Below are positions 56,165 to 64,000 of a DNA stretch of 64,000 bases, in pieces. The translations under genes were made by a program, and so were the position numbers. How positions within the stretch are numbered: the first letter of the stretch is position 1; each line of letters opens with the position of its first letter. Under the pieces are notes generated by a model. The model made no database searches, was not told the origin of the DNA, and saw nothing but the letters and a program-made list of their open reading frames with translations. Source of the DNA: M269 sp964640795 (GTDB taxonomy: Bacteria > Pseudomonadota > Gammaproteobacteria > Enterobacterales > Alteromonadaceae); NCBI GenBank assembly GCA_964640795.1, contig CAZXIN010000006.1, forward strand, positions 1 through 64,000, in the 5' to 3' direction.

Positions 56165-57573
56165 GCTTGGTTTGTCTGTTCGGCAATCGCTATAAGTTGT
56201 TGTAATTTTGCCATTGCCAATGGAGCGTTTTCTTTTAAACGCTTGAGAATACTTAACTTCTCTATGTCATCAGGTTTGATTCCTCTAACTAGTTGACTGA
56301 AGCCATCAAGCCTATTGTTTAGCAACCACTCTCTCAGGTTCTCATCTTGAGACCAAATATGTTGATTCAGCATAAACGCTGCCGTTAGTCGTATCCAATC
56401 GACGGTAGTATTTGGCAAAGGTACGACATTACACAGTTTATTTTTTACTTCTTCTGGATAAGCTACCTCAATATGGGCAACAAAGGCAGCACTAAAAGCT
56501 GGCTGATAAGATCGCACTGTCTGAGGTGTAATTAAGCCTTCTTCAAAAATTGGCTTGGGTTTAACATCGAGCAAAGCGCTTGCTGAACAGTCGACATGTA
56601 TTATGTTGCAGCTAGTGGGGATTTCACCTTTTTCCAACTGAATGTGATTCGCTTCAATGGCTGTCACTCGACCTAAACGAACAATATTTTTCACTCGTCT
56701 CAGCTGTTCTAGCTCAAGCTGGCTGATTGTTGCACCATGAAACATTTCCGGCCACACTGTTTTATCAATACGCAAGAAAACACCAGCCTGTTCTAACCGA
56801 TTAAACATATCATCCATGGAGTCTGCTTGTGCGATAGCTTCCATTTGAGCTGCTTGGCTACCAATTGCGTCGACAAAGAAGTCTTCGGTAGGTTGTGTAT
56901 TTTTGCGATCGATCAACCAAGCGTCTCTTGGCATAATCCAACGAATATCGTCTGGATTCACGCCATTCTCTAATAGCCATAGAACTGAATCGATCCCGGT
57001 TTTACCCCCTCCGATAACAGTGTATCCTTCAGGCCGTTGACTAATGCTAGGTAGATCATTCGGTGGTATAAACTGGACCTTTGGGGAAATACTAAACTTA
57101 GGTGTGTGTGTTGACGGTACCGATGTTTTTAAATAGGTTGCATCCACAGTTTTCTGACGGACCTTAACCTGATGTTCTTCCCCGGTTAACATGGAGATAA
57201 ACACGCCGTCACCTTGGTAGTCGCACATTGGAAAGTACTTCACACGGCCAGTGGGTATAAACTGCTCTCGCATTACATTATCAAAATAAGCACTAACTTC
57301 AGCACCTGAAGCCAGCTCATTGAGCCCCTTGTTTAAGCCCGCCTTGTCAATATTACCACCACTTAACTCACGAGAACTGACACCATAGAAAGCAGAGGGT
57401 TGGTGTAAGGTTACAAAAGGATAGGCAACATTCCAGTGTCCACCGGGTTTGTGATGTTTATCAACAATGATGATATTCGCGTCCGATTCGGTTAGTAGAA
57501 CGTCGGCAAATGCCATGCCGACCGCGCCGCTACCTACAATAAGATAATCTGTCTCGTGAATTTGCTTAACCAT
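56161..57573 (-). CDS. FAD/NAD(P)-binding flavoprotein, monooxygenase-like
   Basis: A 470-residue protein with an N-terminal Rossmann FAD motif (DYLIVGSGAVGMAFADVL, about residues 8-25) and a second dinucleotide site (YTVIGGGKTGIDSVLWLLENG, about 190-210). It looks like a flavin-dependent monooxygenase or NAD(P)-binding oxidoreductase; no specific substrate can be named. A GTG at 57582 is in frame, but ATG 57573 after AGAGGT is preferred. It diverges from a TetR regulator that probably represses it. Confidence 0.84.
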   Translation of the reverse strand: MVKQIHETDYLIVGSGAVGMAFADVLLTESDANIIIVDKHHKPGGHWNVAYPFVTLHQPSAFYGVSSRELSGGNIDKAGLNKGLNELASGAEVSAYFDNVMREQFIPTGRVKYFPMCDYQGDGVFISMLTGEEHQVKVRQKTVDATYLKTSVPSTHTPKFSISPKVQFIPPNDLPSISQRPEGYTVIGGGKTGIDSVLWLLENGVNPDDIRWIMPRDAWLIDRKNTQPTEDFFVDAIGSQAAQMEAIAQADSMDDMFNRLEQAGVFLRIDKTVWPEMFHGATISQLELEQLRRVKNIVRLGRVTAIEANHIQLEKGEIPTSCNIIHVDCSASALLDVKPKPIFEEGLITPQTVRSYQPAFSAAFVAHIEVAYPEEVKNKLCNVVPLPNTTVDWIRLTAAFMLNQHIWSQDENLREWLLNNRLDGFSQLVRGIKPDDIEKLSILKRLKENAPLAMAKLQQLIAIAEQTNQA

Positions 57574-57603
57574 TGGTGACACCTCTTACATTTTAATTTT
57601 GTA

Positions 57604-57664
57604 AATAATTTGATCATAACGCTGTTATAGTTAAACATAACGCTGTTATATTGGTCAAATTATT
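57604..57664. promoter_or_regulatory. Nested double operator for the TetR regulator
   Basis: Two exact copies of CATAACGCTGTTATA (57615-57629 and 57636-57650), each a palindrome, lie 21 bases apart, two helical turns. They sit inside an outer perfect inverted repeat AATAATTTGA (57604-57613)/TCAAATTATT (57655-57664). The block fills the short gap between the divergent flavoprotein and TetR genes. Confidence 0.85.
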
Positions 57665-57680
57665 CTAGCCTTAAACGTTT

Positions 57681-58277
57681 ATGAACAATGCAAAAAACAA
57701 GAACAAGATCTTAAGTGCCGCATCTAGATTATTCTTGAGAGGTGGCACTAATGCCTTGAGTGTCAGAGCGATATCTAAGGAGGCGGGAGTCTCAACTATC
57801 GGTATCTATAGTCATTTCAATGGTAAAGAAGGCATACTAGATGAGCTCTATATAGAAGGCTTTAATCTTGTTTACGATGCTATGAATGGCGTAGAACAGC
57901 AGGGAAAAACACCGAAGGACATTATTCTTGAAGGGGTCAATGGCTACTTAAATATCGCCCAAACGTATGAGGCACACTATCGGCTAATATTTGGAGAAAG
58001 CGATTCAGACTATACGCCTTCTGCTATTGCACAAGAGTCATCACACCGTGCATTTAATAAACTCATTGAATTGACCTCGCTCCTCCTGACGGCTAATGCC
58101 GGTGATACTGTTAAAAAACGAGTCGCCCTTGAGATATGGGCATTGTTGCATGGCTACGTCAGCCTTAAACATCATATTACACCGACTATGGTTGCCGCGG
58201 ATCAATGGTCCCAACTCGCATTAAGTGCCATCAATACACATATAGATGCCATTATCGCTGAACAACAAACACCTTAA
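57681..58277 (+). CDS. TetR family transcriptional regulator
   Basis: A 198-residue regulator with an N-terminal TetR HTH (KILSAASRLFLRGGTNALSVRAISKEAGVSTIGIYSHFNGKEGILDELY) and an all-helical ligand domain. It diverges from the flavoprotein gene over a double palindromic operator, the standard layout for a local repressor that responds to the flavoprotein's substrate. Confidence 0.93.
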   Translation: MNNAKNKNKILSAASRLFLRGGTNALSVRAISKEAGVSTIGIYSHFNGKEGILDELYIEGFNLVYDAMNGVEQQGKTPKDIILEGVNGYLNIAQTYEAHYRLIFGESDSDYTPSAIAQESSHRAFNKLIELTSLLLTANAGDTVKKRVALEIWALLHGYVSLKHHITPTMVAADQWSQLALSAINTHIDAIIAEQQTP

Positions 58278-58392
58278 CCCTCGTTTGAGTTTATCGACCT
58301 TCTACATTTTGTGATAGGTCATAGGCATAGCCCGCCGAATCAAAAAATTTTCAAGATACTTTCATTTATTAGCCAAGGAGTTCTTGTATTCT

Positions 58393-58426
58393 GTATTGGT
58401 GTATTGTATATATAATACACCAATAC
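58393..58426. promoter_or_regulatory. 34-bp near-perfect palindrome, probable GntR/YtrA operator
   Basis: GTATTGGTGTATT (58393-58405) and its exact reverse complement (58414-58426) flank GTATATAT. Only one base pair of the full 34 is mismatched. It lies 11 bases before the GntR start, so the regulator probably blocks its own operon from here. Confidence 0.85.
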
Positions 58427-58437
58427 ATTTGAGAGTG

Positions 58438-58836
58438 ATGATGCGTCATTCAGCCTTATTATTACAAGTGGTGCCTAGCTCAGGAGAGCCAATTTATCGG
58501 CAACTGATAGAGCAGATTAAGCGTATGATTTCTAGTGGAAAATTGAAGTCAGAAGATTACCTGCCTTCAGTGAGACAACTTGCTGCTGAATTGGATGTTA
58601 ACCCCATGACCATATCAAAAGCTTACAGTTTGCTTGAAGCGCAGAATATTGTTACGCGAGTAAGGGGCAAAGGTATGAAAGTCATGGAATATTCGCATGA
58701 AGCAACAACCGAAGAGCGACTTGAACAGCTTATTCCAATTATGGAAACCCTCATTCATCAATCGCAGCAACTAGACCTAGAAAAGGAGCAAGTAGTGGAG
58801 TGGTTTAACTATCAAATAGAAAAGGAAGTCCAGTGA
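58438..58836 (+). CDS. GntR family regulator, YtrA subfamily
   Basis: A 132-residue short GntR regulator: winged HTH (PIYRQLIEQIKRMISSGKLKSEDYLPSVRQLAAELDVNPMTISKAYSLLEAQNIVTRVRGKGMKV) plus a short helical tail, as in YtrA, which controls an ABC transporter operon. ATG 58438 (or 58441) after GAGAG is chosen; the longer upstream frame would run through the palindrome. The stop overlaps the ABC gene's GTG start. Confidence 0.92.
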   Translation: MMRHSALLLQVVPSSGEPIYRQLIEQIKRMISSGKLKSEDYLPSVRQLAAELDVNPMTISKAYSLLEAQNIVTRVRGKGMKVMEYSHEATTEERLEQLIPIMETLIHQSQQLDLEKEQVVEWFNYQIEKEVQ

Positions 58837-59705
58837 GTATTTTGACTTTTGACAACGTATCAAAACGTTTCGGTGTAAAAACTGTTTTGAAGGAAACATC
58901 GTTGCGGTTCGAGCAGGGCCGTGTATTAGGGCTAATAGGTAAGAATGGTGCGGGAAAAACCACCTTACTTAAATTAGCGGTTGGTATGTTAAAAGCTGAT
59001 ACTGGCGACATTCGTATTATGGGCGAGAGTGCGTGGGATATGCCTATTAATGTTAAGGAAAAAGTAGGTTATGTAGCCCAAAAGAGCGAGCATTTTCATT
59101 GGATGAAAGCAAAAGAGCTATTGGATTACACCGGTTCGTTCTTCAGTAACTGGGATAAGGTAAAGGTTAATTCATTATTAAAAATGTGGGAGATTGACCC
59201 GGCAGCTTCTCTTAACGAACTTTCTGAAGGACAAAAACAACGGCTCAGCATTATTCAAGCAATGGGGCATCATCCAGAGCTACTGATTTTAGATGAACCC
59301 GTCGCCAGTCTTGATCCAGTTGTACGCCGAGATTTTATCAAGCAAATTATCGATATGAATATTGATGAAGGTACTAGCGTCATCTTTTCCACTCATATCA
59401 TGTCTGATCTTGAACGTGTAGCAGCTGATGTCGCTATTTTACAGAACAAGAGCATCAGTTATTGTGGGCCTCTTGATGAGTTGCAAGAAAAGATCTTACG
59501 GCTGACTGTTCGTAGCATGTCTGGGCTACCCAGTAGGTTACCCATTGCTAATATTATTAATGAATCGAGAAATGCTGGTGGTGCTTTGGTAACAGTCAAA
59601 GATTTCGATCAAAGCCAGATTGTAAATCTTCAAAAACAACTCAATAGCACCATTGATGTAAATACATTAAATCTGGAAGACATATTCTTGGAGTTACATC
59701 GATGA
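58833..59705 (+). CDS. ABC transporter ATP-binding protein (YtrB-like)
   Basis: A 290-residue ATPase with Walker A (LIGKNGAGKTTLLKL), signature (LNELSEGQKQRLSI), Walker B with catalytic Glu (LLILDEPVASLDP) and the H-loop (IFSTHIMSDLERVA). The C-terminal ~75 residues form a small extra domain as in drug/antibiotic exporters. GTG start, overlapping the GntR stop by four bases. Same operon as the permease. Confidence 0.94.
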   Translation: MSILTFDNVSKRFGVKTVLKETSLRFEQGRVLGLIGKNGAGKTTLLKLAVGMLKADTGDIRIMGESAWDMPINVKEKVGYVAQKSEHFHWMKAKELLDYTGSFFSNWDKVKVNSLLKMWEIDPAASLNELSEGQKQRLSIIQAMGHHPELLILDEPVASLDPVVRRDFIKQIIDMNIDEGTSVIFSTHIMSDLERVAADVAILQNKSISYCGPLDELQEKILRLTVRSMSGLPSRLPIANIINESRNAGGALVTVKDFDQSQIVNLQKQLNSTIDVNTLNLEDIFLELHR

Positions 59706-61147
59706 GTCCTTATATCGCAATTGCTAAACGAGACTTGCGACAAGGTAAATGGGCTTACCTCTATTTTCTAATGATATCTATGATAGTCCCTCTTACTCTC
59801 TTTTTGTCTGGTTCGGATTCAACGGAAAAACTGGTTTTAGATGGGGCAATTCAAATCAGTGCGGATAGTGCTGTTTGGATTCTCTGCACCGCTTTGCTAC
59901 CTTTCTTTATATTAGGTATTCAATATCGCGCTATGAAATCAATGTACACTCATGTGCTTGCTTACATGCTTCCTCATATGCGTAAGTTTCAATATTTTTA
60001 TAGCTTAAGTATTTATGTTCTAGCCAGTCTAATGGTTGTACTTATCTGGGAAAGGGATATTGTGCACATCATGTTTTATTTAGCTGTTTTCATATTAATC
60101 GGCAGTATGACAGTGATGTCACTTTCGCCAAATTATAAAGGCTTCGGACACTTATTAAGCTCACTGTTTTTTGTTTTTATCCTACTCATAATCTTCACTA
60201 ATTTCGGTTCACTGCTGTTGCTTACTCTTCAACAGTTTCAAGCGTTATCAAAGGCGACTCAATTGCTTTTTTCTGGGTTATTGATGGGCATTTCTTTTAT
60301 GTTATTTGTTATTGCTTACCGCCTATATATGAAACCACAGGAGATTAATGAAGAGCAGCTGGCACTTAACTGGGCTCATAAAGCTAATAGGAATGTCTTA
60401 GTCGGCATTAATGCCGGGCGTTCAAGAAAGAGACGGTTCAATAAGAACATATCTCGGTTTAATGTTTGGCAAGAAAGGTTGAATCTAATTAATAAAAACG
60501 ATGCGTTAGAGATTGCTTTATTCTCTGGGGAGCATAGTGCTACAGGCTCATTTGGTATTCTTTTCTCGGGGATGATGATGATGCTTTTAGTGATTATGGA
60601 TAAAGTACTTGGCTATTCTGAAATTTCAAACTACTCAATAATACATAACTTCTTTTTTATCGTTGCGTGGTACTTAACTGTCATCTTCTTAACGTTTGAG
60701 TTAATGTCGAACAAGTCACTTATAGGGCAATTGCCACTCTGGTATAAAGGTACACGTTTAGGGTTTATGCAGCAGGTAGCCAAAATACAACTCAGACGTG
60801 TAGTAAGATTATATGCAGCTCTTACGCTGATATTTTCTGTTGCAGCCTTAGTGTTGGCACCGTCAACTGATGGAATACAGACGACTGCCATTATCAGTTT
60901 ATATAACCTTACTTTTATACCATTTATCGTTGGCTATATATTGTTTGCTCTTGCCAGCCATAAGCGTCACTACTCTATAGGGTTTAGATATACGACCATC
61001 TTTGTTTTCTTGCTGGCATTTGGTTTATCCTCCATTATCATTTTGCCTTCACCTATACACTTTTTATGGCTGTTTGCCCTAGGCTTTCTTGTGTTTTGGG
61101 GAGGTTACAAGAAGTGGTGTAACTACGAATTAGAAGCTATAGCTTGA
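59702..61147 (+). CDS. ABC transporter permease-like membrane protein
   Basis: A 481-residue protein with about ten to twelve hydrophobic segments and no recognised enzymatic motif. A hydrophilic loop (about residues 215-270) is rich in basic residues. The four-base overlap with the ATPase marks it as the membrane partner. With a YtrA-type regulator this probably forms an envelope-stress or antimicrobial-responsive ABC system; the substrate is unknown. Confidence 0.88.
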   Translation: MSPYIAIAKRDLRQGKWAYLYFLMISMIVPLTLFLSGSDSTEKLVLDGAIQISADSAVWILCTALLPFFILGIQYRAMKSMYTHVLAYMLPHMRKFQYFYSLSIYVLASLMVVLIWERDIVHIMFYLAVFILIGSMTVMSLSPNYKGFGHLLSSLFFVFILLIIFTNFGSLLLLTLQQFQALSKATQLLFSGLLMGISFMLFVIAYRLYMKPQEINEEQLALNWAHKANRNVLVGINAGRSRKRRFNKNISRFNVWQERLNLINKNDALEIALFSGEHSATGSFGILFSGMMMMLLVIMDKVLGYSEISNYSIIHNFFFIVAWYLTVIFLTFELMSNKSLIGQLPLWYKGTRLGFMQQVAKIQLRRVVRLYAALTLIFSVAALVLAPSTDGIQTTAIISLYNLTFIPFIVGYILFALASHKRHYSIGFRYTTIFVFLLAFGLSSIIILPSPIHFLWLFALGFLVFWGGYKKWCNYELEAIA

Positions 61148-61335
61148 GAAGATGAAATATCAATAAATAAGAAGCTAAAGAGCGGTACCTGCCTAGCAGA
61201 GGAGTAGACTTTTAGATAGAAGTTTTGGAGGGTGAGTTTATTGAGGTGCTAGGGCTCATTCAGACTAGGATCATATTTAAGTCTATACTCTATACATCAG
61301 TGCTTAGGCAGTGAAAAACTATCAAGGAGATTGTT

Positions 61336-62034
61336 ATGGCGAAAATATTATCTAAAGTGACACAATCAGCGATTCTGGCTTCATTTCTTTTACTTAGTGT
61401 TTCTTCCGCAGCGAGCGTCAAAACGAGTGAGTTAGAGATAAATTTCTCAGAGTATTTGGATAAACGTATGGAACGCATTTCTGCCATTGATAGAGGTCGA
61501 GAAAAGGTTTTCCGTAAATACCGTCGAGATGGTTCACGCCGTTCACTGCGGCCTCGTGATGTTTTAAATAAGAGTCGATTTTTTCAGACTGAATGGGCGA
61601 ATGAGCGCTTAATTCCAGATTTAGCAGAATACTCTGTGCCCTCCTTGTTAACAGAAATGATGAAGCGTGGTATTGAAGGGGCTAACCCGGACGGCTTCGA
61701 TGGACGTGTGGTTCTTGAAGTAGATAAAATGTATGTGTCGAGGTTCCCATTAGCTGCTATTAATTCATTCAATACAAGGATGGAAGGTAAAGTTAAGCTT
61801 TTTGATAATCAAGGAGACTTAGTTGCTGAGTATGACCTTTGGACAGGGCTAGTGCCCAAGTTTACCGCCTCTAGGAATTACAAAGGTCCTGATTATGCAT
61901 ACCTTTCAACTTCAGGTGCGACTAGAGTTGGCCCAATTGCTGCTGAGTTTGTGGCAGAAGCATTGGAGAAAGTGTTTCCAAATTATGATGCTCCAGACCT
62001 GATTTTCCTTGAGCCTGGCGGGATTAGCGGATAA
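61336..62034 (+). CDS. Exported protein of unknown function
   Basis: A 232-residue protein with a signal peptide (about residues 1-26, ending SSAAS) and no further membrane helix. It has a basic segment (REKVFRKYRRDGSRRSLRPRD) and a C-terminal domain with a short beta-rich pattern (GRVVLEVDKMYVSRFP ... MEGKVKLFDNQGDLVAEYDL). I do not recognise a family. AAGGAGATT before the ATG is a strong ribosome site, so it is real. Confidence 0.8.
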   Translation: MAKILSKVTQSAILASFLLLSVSSAASVKTSELEINFSEYLDKRMERISAIDRGREKVFRKYRRDGSRRSLRPRDVLNKSRFFQTEWANERLIPDLAEYSVPSLLTEMMKRGIEGANPDGFDGRVVLEVDKMYVSRFPLAAINSFNTRMEGKVKLFDNQGDLVAEYDLWTGLVPKFTASRNYKGPDYAYLSTSGATRVGPIAAEFVAEALEKVFPNYDAPDLIFLEPGGISG

Positions 62035-62067
62035 CGATGCTTAGTCATTCGACAGATAGAAGACATG

Positions 62068-62101
62068 GAGCTGAATAAGCCAATTTATACTTATTCAGCT
62101 C
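62068..62101. terminator. Perfect 12-bp hairpin after the exported protein gene
   Basis: GAGCTGAATAAG and its exact reverse complement flank ten bases, 34 bases after the stop at 62034 and between convergent genes. No long T-tract follows, so it may end or protect the mRNA. Confidence 0.55.
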
Positions 62102-62172
62102 TATAAATTGCTCGCATCATTTTGGGTTTTGTTCAGTGAAGATCAACAGACCCTAATGAGAAACGGCTATTT

Positions 62173-62886
62173 TTACTTCTTATACCGCAGCATTCTGGAT
62201 TCAAAAACAAAACCCATAACGCCTGCGCTGAACATAAATACCCCTAGTATTTGCAGAATGGCGTTTTCTATTCGATCGGTGTCGTCACTCCCTCTAGATT
62301 CATAGGTTCTTCTCCCTCCTTTAACCTCTACAGTAAAGAGGTGGCCCCTATTTTCAGAAATAGACAGCCGATGAGGATTGTGGCGTTTTCTCAATTCATT
62401 TTCTAACGGCGTATATTCGACATTGCGAGGGGTGATGCGCCTAAGACCACCTTCATAAAGGTCAATCGGCTCCCCCTCCAGTATTATTCCTGGAGATTCG
62501 TAGTGATATACTCTCTCTGAAAATAATATTGACATAACGCCTGTGTAAAAGAAGGTAGTCGCAAGGGCTATTAACAAGCTACTATTAATCAACAGTTTTC
62601 GGCTATTCTCCTGCTGCTTAGATTGTTCTTTATGATGATAATTCTCAATGTCCTCAATTTGACACAGAGTGGAACGAATATAATGTGCTTCAAATTGCGA
62701 GATAAAGCTGGCTAGGTCTGTGTCTAGCGCAGTTAACAAACGCCTGAATATATCGTTAGATGGCATGGATTTGTCATTCTCTAATTTAGACAAATATGAT
62801 TGCTCGATACCTGCTCTCTCTGCTAACTCAGGTTGACTTAAGTTTTTATGGTTACGTAATTGTTTTAACTTTTCGCCTAATGTCAT
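62173..62886 (-). CDS. Membrane-tethered XRE-type HTH regulator
   Basis: A 237-residue protein with a cytoplasmic N-terminal HTH of the XRE/Cro type (about 5-60, LGEKLKQLRNHKNLSQPELAERAGIEQSYLSKLENDKSMPS). A membrane helix (about 97-120), a periplasmic-looking domain (about 122-210) and a second membrane helix (about 213-232) follow. This layout suggests a one-component sensor that reads a membrane or periplasmic signal and binds DNA directly. AAAGGA lies about eight bases before the ATG. The target genes are unknown. Confidence 0.85.
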   Translation of the reverse strand: MTLGEKLKQLRNHKNLSQPELAERAGIEQSYLSKLENDKSMPSNDIFRRLLTALDTDLASFISQFEAHYIRSTLCQIEDIENYHHKEQSKQQENSRKLLINSSLLIALATTFFYTGVMSILFSERVYHYESPGIILEGEPIDLYEGGLRRITPRNVEYTPLENELRKRHNPHRLSISENRGHLFTVEVKGGRRTYESRGSDDTDRIENAILQILGVFMFSAGVMGFVFESRMLRYKK

Positions 62887-62995
62887 GGCGTTTTCCTTTT
62901 ATTAACGCGTTAAAATAACGTCACTGGTGAGCTAATCTTGAACTGAATTAGCTGATTATACCTAGGGTTATACAAACTTTTGATTGGATGGTTGT

Positions 62996-63589
62996 TTATT
63001 GGAACCCCAAGCCAAATCGTTGGATTAAGCCATCAAGCTTAAAATGATTTTCTGGGTTTAGGATGGTTTTATAAACCCAAATGTAATACTCATTTGTAGA
63101 AAGTGTATAAGCTGCTTTTTCATCACCAACTAACGCGGCAAGTGCGAGGTACTCCAAATAGCAAACGATGATATGTGACAGCGTACCGCCTTCTGTACCG
63201 CTACCAAATGGATGTTCATACATTACGTTTGGAAATACCGCTTTTATCTCATTTCTGAAGTCTTCTTTGCTCGCTTTGCCATTTTCAATGATGTGCCAAT
63301 GAAGCTGTTCATGGAGGAAGGTTGAGAGAAGTTTTATATTGCTATTCAAATATTCTTCTTGGGTACTCATCGTCAAAACTGGATGACTACGAGGCGTTCT
63401 CGCTTTCTCATCGACTATTACTTCATTGGTGTAAATCCATTGAGATAAGTCGAAAGTAGTTTGGAGTGACTCTAAATCGTGCTTTATTTTAAGCTCATCT
63501 TCAGACTGATGAATGGCTTTTATTGATACTTGTGCATGTGCATGAAATGATAAAATTAAACACAATGATATTAAAAGTTTAGTGTACAT
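62996..63589 (-). CDS. Exported protein with HExxH motif, unknown function
   Basis: A 197-residue protein with signal peptide MYTKLLISLCLILSFHAHAQ. A zinc-peptidase-like motif FLHEQLHWHI (His93, Glu94, His97) is followed by a helix-rich C-terminus (about 110-195). The motif alone does not prove protease activity, and I do not recognise the family. It is separated from the XRE gene by 109 bases on the same strand. Confidence 0.78.
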   Translation of the reverse strand: MYTKLLISLCLILSFHAHAQVSIKAIHQSEDELKIKHDLESLQTTFDLSQWIYTNEVIVDEKARTPRSHPVLTMSTQEEYLNSNIKLLSTFLHEQLHWHIIENGKASKEDFRNEIKAVFPNVMYEHPFGSGTEGGTLSHIIVCYLEYLALAALVGDEKAAYTLSTNEYYIWVYKTILNPENHFKLDGLIQRFGLGFQ

Positions 63590-63842
63590 AATCGCTAGTC
63601 CTTGTTTTAGTCGTTTACACCTTCTTCCAGCAACTACGTAACCTGAACTCTTACCTCGAATTCAGATTAACGAGTGACTAGTGAGGTCAACGCAGCGTAT
63701 TCTTGAGTATTCATTACCTGATATACAGTTGAATATTGGGTAATATCAAAGAATATCGTTAGATAGAATGATGTCTGATTACAGCAAGAATCAATGTGCT
63801 CTGAATATAATCGCTTAAAACGGCAGGGAGAAAGATTAAACA

Positions 63843-64000
63843 ATGCAAGCACCCTTTATCAATAAAATGGCTATTCTAATCGCTGTTGTTACTTTATTAC
63901 TCGTCACTGTCAATGCACAAGCTCAGGAAGATAAAGTCGCGATAGTTGACCAGATTATGCAGCAATCTAGTATTAAAATTACTGTTCAGGGTATTCCGCA
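63843..64000 (+). CDS. Start of an exported protein, cut by the window end
   Basis: An open frame from ATG 63843 to the window edge encodes at least 52 residues. They start with a likely signal peptide (MAILIAVVTLLLVTVNAQAQ from the second Met) followed by EDKVAIVDQIMQQSSIK. GGGAG about 12 bases upstream supports the first ATG; the second at 63867 is also possible. The product cannot be named from this piece. Confidence 0.6.
   Translation, partial: MQAPFINKMAILIAVVTLLLVTVNAQAQEDKVAIVDQIMQQSSIKITVQGIP

Noticed and set aside
63667..63852. 61-codon minus-strand frame
   Set aside because: Overlaps the start and ribosome site of the better-supported exported protein gene at 63843; composition is non-coding.

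Overview
The window looks like chromosome from a marine gammaproteobacterium of the Alteromonadales (Alteromonas/Paraglaciecola-like). The basis is moderate AT-rich composition, gene order (cyoE-SCO1; comF/bioH; gmk-rpoZ-spoT-ridA-trmH; hemC-hemD-hemX-hemY), Alteromonas-type TonB-dependent receptors and palindromic TAATACCAAT-type repeats. No rRNA, tRNA, CRISPR array, phage or insertion sequence was seen. Genus is inference; no database was searched.

Layout. 1-3.3 kb: heme O synthase, SCO1 and a secreted M28 peptidase. 3.3-8.9 kb: a minus-strand run of polysaccharide deacetylase, MBL-fold hydrolase and amidohydrolase, diverging from a MATE exporter. 9-15.4 kb: nfuA, a secreted M14 peptidase, comF, bioH, and a small protein paired with a SprA-related putative metalloprotease. 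15.4-21.8 kb: tex, a 75-residue protein diverging from an OhrR-type MarR regulator, greB, glpT, a candidate structured RNA and an exported peroxiredoxin-like protein. 22-27.9 kb: trmH, ridA, spoT, rpoZ, gmk, an esterase and a YHS protein. 28-34 kb: hemC-hemD-hemX-hemY, an EAL protein and a UDG-superfamily glycosylase. 34-38.5 kb: a BlaI/M56 pair, a chemoreceptor and a pirin.

38.6-56.2 kb is the most interesting part: a sugar-utilisation locus. A minus-strand operon encodes a GPH symporter, a GH94 phosphorylase, a gluconokinase, an exported CBM9-like protein, a lipoprotein GH3 beta-glucosidase and a FucP-type sugar transporter. Beside it lie a TonB-dependent receptor, a large lipoprotein joining kelch repeats, DUF5060, a glycosidase-like barrel and a collagen-binding-type C-terminus, and two near-duplicate LacI regulators. 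GH94 carries Arg609 and Lys613, the residues I recall as diagnostic of cellobionic acid phosphorylase, and a gluconokinase gene overlaps its end. The locus therefore probably handles cellobionic acid, the oxidised disaccharide left by LPMO or cellobiose dehydrogenase attack on cellulose: phosphorolysis to glucose 1-phosphate and gluconate, then phosphorylation of gluconate to 6-phosphogluconate. GH3 and the second transporter would handle ordinary cello-oligosaccharides and glucose. Four LacI-type operators (consensus TGTAAGCGCTTACA) sit in the two divergent promoter regions.

56.2-61.2 kb holds two self-contained regulatory modules: a flavoprotein diverging from a TetR regulator over a nested double operator, and a YtrA-type GntR regulator with its ABC transporter behind a 34-bp palindrome. 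61.3-64 kb is accessory: three proteins I cannot name (one a membrane-tethered XRE regulator, one an exported HExxH protein) and the start of an exported protein cut by the window end.
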